Positions 58,871 through 64,000 of a stretch of 64,000 bases of DNA are shown here, one piece after another. The translations under genes were made by a program, and so were the position numbers. The DNA is taken from contig NW_004450585.1 of NCBI RefSeq assembly GCF_000321225.1, positions 799,657-863,656 on the forward strand, read 5' to 3'. The stretch's first letter is position 1. Every line of letters starts with the position of its first letter. The notes beneath the pieces are model-generated. The model was not told the DNA's origin and made no database searches. It worked only from the letters and a program-made list of their open reading frames with translations. The DNA is from Odobenus rosmarus divergens. Lineage: Eukaryota; Chordata; Mammalia; Carnivora; Odobenidae.

Positions 58871-60201
58871 CAATACATACATACGGTCTCCCTGACGGGG
58901 AGTCAGAAGTCCCAGTGAGTGGGAACGGGGGGGGGGCATTCCTCGACCCTCCCGGGCATGTAAGTCATCCCCCTGCCAGGTCTCCAGAGCAGTCAGGCGG
59001 CTGGGGGATGAGCCAACTCCCAGGGGGCGCCTGAACACTCTCCTCTTGCTTTGTTTGCAAACGCGCACTTGTTCAAAGGTGTCCTGTTCTCTGGGAAGGT
59101 GACTCCTTATTCAGAAGCCCAGCAGTCATGGGAAGTTTTCTGAACCTGGGCAGTGTGTGTCTCTCTCACGTGCATCCTCGCTGGGGGAGGAAAGTATTAA
59201 AAAGAGAAGCGGCCATCCGAAGTCAGTAAATCCGTCATCAGAGATGACAGCTGGGGGTTTGCATTCTTGTTTTACTGCGACTTTGAGCAAGTTGGTGAAG
59301 GTGGCCGTGGCATCCAGCTCTGGTCTGTGAAGAGTTATGATTTTCTACTGTATTAAGCTACTGAAGGGACCCTACCACTTAGCACCCTCCCGGGAGCCTT
59401 CTCTTCTGCAGTACAGGGAAATTTACCCCTTGTGACCAACTGTTAAGCTTCCTTTGAAGCCTCTTTTAATTCAGATTTGGTTCAGCTCACGATGGCTTCA
59501 GAGTCAGTGGGGAAAACATTTACGATATGACAAACTAGCAACCTGTATTTTTTACGTACTGTTAGAGAAATCATGGGTCTTTTATACTCGCGTTCTTTTG
59601 CTTTTTGTTGGGAGAGATGTCCTTTGAGACCCCTCAGTTCCTCACTTTATATTCTTTCTCCTCTTCAAACCTCAAAGCCTCTCTACACAGTAGCAGGCTT
59701 CCCTTTGATGAGGCAGGCTGGAGAAAGTTTCTTCTGAAGACTGTCAGAGTCAATGGTCTGCGGTCAAAGGGAAGACTGTGGGGTCAAGTGAAGCATCCAT
59801 CTCATCACTGGGGGGGATTAGTTCCTTCAGCATGAGGGGGCTTATTTCCATGTCTCAAAGGCCTTGAAGGGCACTGCAATCTCATGGACTTTTTGTGGGC
59901 CCAATGTGCCCAGCCTGTCACCCTCACCGTGGCATGCTCCACAGAACTGTCTTGTTCTTCTTAAATTGTTGTTTGTGTCCCTTTTCAGACATAGGGCAGG
60001 AGATTGGCACAGTGCAAAGTATCTTGGGACATTTGAAGGTGGGGCTGTGGGAGACAGAGTCTCTGAGCAGAGCAGTAAGGGAGGTGCCAGTGGGAAGACA
60101 TGAGGTCTAAACCTTGACCCTGAGCCGGGCTTTGTCAAAGACGTGATGTGGAGAGTGAATGTCTTTTATAAAAGGAAGGGAAAGGAGGACCACTTGGAAA
60201 C
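58871..60201. other. Single-copy DNA, no gene
   Basis: G run at 58928-58936. CTCF-like site at 59015-59033. Overlapping frames at 59.84-60.14 kb on both strands are without domains. Confidence 0.45.
59015..59033 (+). promoter_or_regulatory. CTCF-like motif
   Basis: 'aactcccagggggcgcctg' contains the core CCAGGGGGCGC exactly, in forward orientation. Motif match only. Confidence 0.4.
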
Positions 60202-60494
60202 CACGTGTAGAGGTACAGTGGCTTGATTACCTGCCTGGAGCTCGGTTCTGCATTGGTATGGCTACGGGGAAGGAAAATGACTTCACCTCAGGCTCCAGCT
60301 CATCTTCAAAATGGGTTCTTACTAGAATTGAATGCGATGATCCATATAAAGCGCTTGGTGCATTCAATTCTAGTAACAAACCCATTTTGAAGATGAGCTG
60401 GAGACTGAGGTGAAGTCATTTTCCTTCCCCGTGGCCATACCAATGCAGAACCGAGCTCCAGGAAGGTAATCACGCCACTGTACCTCTACACATG
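60202..60494. repeat. Large inverted repeat (134/135-bp arms, 24-nt loop)
   Basis: The arms 60202-60335 and 60360-60494 are reverse complements with about six substitutions and one 1-base indel, roughly 95% matched. The left arm plus the loop is a diverged MIR: 'acctgcctggagctcggttc', 'ttcaaaatgggttcttacta', then 'ccatataaagcgcttggtg' in the loop. The right arm is therefore an inverted copy of the MIR's 5' part pasted at its 3' side. A transcript from either strand would fold into a long near-perfect hairpin. No ORF or RNA gene is otherwise evident. Confidence 0.97.
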
Positions 60495-61984
60495 CTCAGA
60501 TTAATGTTAGTAACATGCGGGTATAAAGATGTACTGAGAGTAAGGAGTTCCTCAGGAGTTGTGTTCCTTTGGGAACACAATGAGAAAACCATGGAAAAAG
60601 GATCTTTACATGGCCAGTTAATAAAGAACTTAAAAGTCACCCATGGTTTTTATCTACCAGTCAACTTGTCCCCACTCTTCCTCCTATTTATAGTCCCTAG
60701 GAAGCAATAGGCATGCAACCAATATTTGGTGAATAAATGAATACCATCTTATATTTATGCCTTTGAGCTCAGTGATCATCAATAGCCTAAACAATTTCAC
60801 CATTGGTTCACTGATCTGATTCCAATTTTTTTTGTTCTTTTTAATTAAAAAGAAATCTTTCAGTTGGCTATTTTATTCTTTTCAGGTCTGAGGTTAGGAG
60901 CCTATATTAATTTGCATGACCAGGTTAACTGAAACCATGTTAGGTGTTTCCTATGTATCCATTTAACCAAGATTTATTGAGAATTTCCATATTTCACTAA
61001 GTTCTGTGGTTTAGTTTCTACTTTCAAAATCTAAAAAAGGACAAAATAGACTGGAACAATACACTGTGATAGGTATTAAACAGATATAAATAGGAGCTGC
61101 TATGGAAATGCAAAGGAAGAGAGCTTTACCTACCTGGTGAGTGTGTGTGCACATGGAAATGGAGGGAGCCAGAAAGGGTTTCTAGAGATGGTGGCATCTC
61201 ATTTTCTGATAATGATGTGTTATATTTCTATGAGTAAGTGGATTCCACAATGAGAAAAAAAAAAAATCTTTGTAGACCAAATAGACATTTAGGGAAATAT
61301 ACTCTGCTAGAAGGGGATAAAAACCCTAGGAATTGGAAGTGTGACTCTCTAAGTTCAGCCTTGCAAAAAATACCCTGATGAACTTCCCTAGTGTGATTCT
61401 CTTTAACATTCATCCATTCATTTGCTTATTTGTTTATTTATTTTCCAGCTTTATTGAGATATACTTGACATCTTTAACTATGAAGAGCAGCTTGGTTCTG
61501 TGATTATCCTACTGGAAGTTCAGTGAGAATTTGGGGAGCAGAATGATGAAGAAACATGATTCTTTTATGACTAACTAAAGTACAATTCCTGCTGGTGGCA
61601 AGAATGAACCGAAGAAGGCAAGGGTGTTGTATAGAGTATTTCTCTCATGGTTTTTGTCCCTGAAGAGAGAGAATGAGCAAGCCTTATTTTATATTGACTG
61701 AATAGTATCCATCAAAGAAGAACAATGGCAAGAGTTAAGTAGAAGTACCAACAGATCACTTTTATTAATAACATTGAGATGGGACACATGGTGCCTGCCA
61801 TATTACTTAGGAAATTGCTTAGATAGCAAAAGCCCTTTTACTTCATGAGCAAACATAGACAAGGGTATATGAGTCACCGGGAATCTAGTTCAGGTAATGG
61901 CCTGGCATCCACAATGGTAAAAAGGAATGATGGAGGGTTGGAAAGCAAAGGGAAAACTCATTTGAAGAGGAAGAATCAATAATG
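60495..61984. other. Single-copy DNA with old repeat traces
   Basis: A 9-bp perfect palindrome (60559-60567 with 60572-60580) follows the large hairpin. 60700-60745 resembles an L2 or MIR end, 60960-61200 the unassigned ancient repeat of 51.5 kb, and 61440-61480 an L1M 3' fragment ('ctttattgagatatacttga'). No gene. Confidence 0.4.
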
Positions 61985-62070
61985 TTAGCTAGCATGTTTG
62001 CTCATCTGTAAAGTGAGGAATTTGGGGCTGGATTGAGTCCAAGGTTCTTGCCATCCTTGACACATCATGG
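61985..62070 (+). repeat. MIR fragment
   Basis: 'gctcatctgtaaagtgagga' and 'gattgagtccaaggttcttg' match the MIR core and its ctaaggtcccttcc-type 3' variant. Confidence 0.55.
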
Positions 62071-62504
62071 ACCTATGGATCTAATAAGGAGCAGACAGGC
62101 AGTAGAGGGAACTGACTGGCTTATTAATTAAAACCTATAATGCTTTTCTTCTCAAGAATGGAAACTTCTATACACAATGTTCAAAACCAGGGCATTTTTA
62201 AAGATAAAAATGAGAATATAACAAAATACAGACAAAAGTTACAGAACACAAATGAAAAAAGTGTCATGCTATCAAACGGATACTTCAATGCACATGTTAT
62301 TTTCTCTGCAAGTGAGATATTTGAAAAGCTCATTAACTCTTTGGGATATTAAATAATATTTATTACACAATTTCCTTGTTGTATTAAAGAGTATCCTCAA
62401 AGCCTCAAAAGAGTGGGGGATTTTAGGAAGTTTCAGAAACTCATAGTCAAGGTGTAGCTTTGGTATTGAGAGGATCTGCTTCAAAATAAAAAATAAGAGC
62501 AGTG
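62071..62504. other. AT-rich single-copy DNA, no gene
   Basis: No feature recognised. Confidence 0.4.
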
Positions 62505-62990
62505 CATGTTACGGTTCCTGAAAGTTTCTATGTTCGGTTGAACACTTTGGAAAAGAGAGATGTTCATCCAAATGTATGGTCCCCAATCACAGAGTTGTTA
62601 TTGGAAAGCAGTTGCCCAATCGTGGACATCTTTGCTGTGTCCCTAGCCTCTTGGTGGGATCATCTGACTCTTTGTGTCAGTCGAATACTAGTGGAAGTGA
62701 TGTACATCATTTCTTGGCCCAGGATGTTAAGCAAAGAGTATGCCTTCCCACAGTCTCTGTCTGCCCTTATGACTGGATACAGAAGACCCCACAGTCCTAG
62801 AGGATGGCAGAACCCTCGGACGGACAAAACCCAGATCCTGGATGCACAGCATGAAAAAACCTGCCCTTCTACCAGAACCCCTGCATGGTGCTGTTAAATG
62901 AACAAGAAATAAACTGCTATTGAGCTTTTGGGGTTTATTTGTTTTAGCAACTACCTGACTGACATAGGCACCACATTTCTTGATCTTGTA
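62505..62990 (+). repeat. Ancient retroelement fragment
   Basis: Ends 'gaacaagaaataaactgcta' ... 'caactacctgactgacata', the 3' end of a common old mammalian repeat also seen in part at 39.3-39.6 kb. A 131-codon open frame across it (62502-62897) has no recognisable domain. Family unassigned. Confidence 0.4.
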
Positions 62991-64000
62991 TAGGATGTTA
63001 AACTCATTCATGGGAGAGAAAAATACACATTCTGATTTAGGGTCGATGGGGCTTATTGGAAATCTGGATATGTCCTGTGGTCTAAAGCCATGAGAAAAGA
63101 GAAATCAACAATCTTTTTTTGTGTGTGTGATGTTAAATTCTCGTAAAACAACTGGAGGGCTCTGACTTTCTTCTTGTCAAAGTCAAAATGGAACTGTGTG
63201 CTTTAGCCATTCAGGGGTATCAAAGAGTGGCTTCTTGATAATCACTAATTTGACTTCAGAGAGACAAAAGTTTCTGACTTTTCTTCAGCTATCCTCAATG
63301 AAAGGGGACAAGTATGATTGGTATGAACTGGGAGGGGGGGAGAAAAAAAGATGGTTAAGACTCGGGAAATAGCAGGACATGCCAATCATTATTATACTTA
63401 CTCAATAAGCCCTATAGTCTTCAACTGTCAATAGTCACATTACAGTTACCTGTTATTACTAACATTAAAAAAAACACAATGGGTCAAATAACATGTGCAA
63501 CAGATATTTCTGCTGGTCAAGGAAGATGTCCTAAGACCTGGTCTTCCCCCTTTTGATTGGTGCTCGCTGGTCTTTGCAGCTGCTTGTGGTCCATACACTC
63601 TTCAAGCACTGAGCTGAAGTAAACCCAAGAGTGAGAGAAACAGTCTCACATAGTCTTAAAGGCAGAACTCTATATTCTCATAAATTCATAGAAATAGCAC
63701 CACTGTAAAACTTGACAGAAACTGATCATAACCAAAACCTGGGCAAGGGAAAATGGATCACTATAAGACAATGTTGTGTGGTAAAACAATTTAATTAGTA
63801 GAAGGACAAGATGGAGGAGAAAGGTCAGTTACGGTCAGGATTGTCATGGCCGTGTCTATATGTTAAATACACTAGATAGTTTGGACAAAACCAATAAGAA
63901 CCTCTCTCCTGGCACAGAGATGAATGCTTCCAGATACCTTTGTATTTTGAATACCTCAAAGAATCCTGCTCACTCTCTGGGATGGCTTTTTGTGTGTGTG
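62991..64000. other. Single-copy DNA, no gene
   Basis: Short T and GT runs at 63112-63128. No coding or repeat family recognised up to the edge. Confidence 0.45.

Noticed and set aside
62502..62897. 131-codon plus-strand frame
   Set aside because: Lies within what looks like an ancient retroelement fragment. No homology recognised.
1..64000. CRISPR array, operon, bacterial mobile element, tRNA or rRNA gene
   Set aside because: The sequence is mammalian. No spaced identical repeats, no intact tRNA (only SINE-derived tRNA-like heads) and no rRNA were seen.

Overview
This window is nuclear DNA from a carnivoran mammal, most likely an arctoid caniform (bear, seal or weasel lineage). Ten full or nearly full copies of the tRNA-Lys-derived carnivore SINE (SINEC) are present, plus one 5'-truncated copy. 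The young copies have the 'cgcctgggtggctcag' head and the 'tcaaataaataaataaaatct' type of tail common in arctoids. No copy of the dog-type young SINE head (a 'ggatccctgggtggcgcag' start) was seen. A 5'-truncated LINE-1 at 40.9-41.8 kb carries a carnivore-type 3' UTR.

No protein-coding gene could be established. The longest open frames are about 140 codons, have no recognisable domains, and are what chance and repeats produce. The window therefore looks intergenic or intronic. Two segments have splice-site-like borders around an open frame and are given as weak exon candidates: 42722-42818 (+) and 46145-46416 (-). The second encodes two hydrophobic segments.

Layout. 0-9 kb: a pyrimidine microsatellite, an MLT1-type LTR split by a SINE, L2, MIR and MER5-type fossils in AT-rich single-copy DNA. 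9.3-9.9 kb: a slightly CpG-richer stretch with octamer-like motifs and a (TG)n(CG)n Z-DNA tract. 11-24 kb: MIR, L2, MER5, L1M and four SINEs, plus a palindromic AT-rich cluster at 14.35 kb. 24.0-24.5 kb: a GC/CpG-rich patch with a CTCF-like motif. 26-33 kb: several MIRs and an old L1-like block. 35-42 kb: a hAT fossil, SINEs (one with an apparent 3' transduction), the L1 and a 50-base assembly gap. 42-49 kb: mostly single-copy DNA with the two exon candidates and two SINEs. 50.97 kb: a 34-nt piece of U2 snRNA flanked by target-site duplications inside a MIR. 53-58 kb: a poly(A)-separated triplication, nested hAT fossils, L2 and SINEs. 60.2-60.5 kb: a 293-bp, roughly 95% matched inverted repeat built on an old MIR.

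I see no multi-gene system here. The observations most worth following are the large MIR-based hairpin (60.2 kb), the SINE 3' transduction (38.9-39.3 kb), the U2 micro-retrogene (51.0 kb) and the poly(A)-separated triplication (53.25 kb). Repeat family names were assigned by eye from remembered consensus features; RepeatMasker with a carnivore library would settle them.
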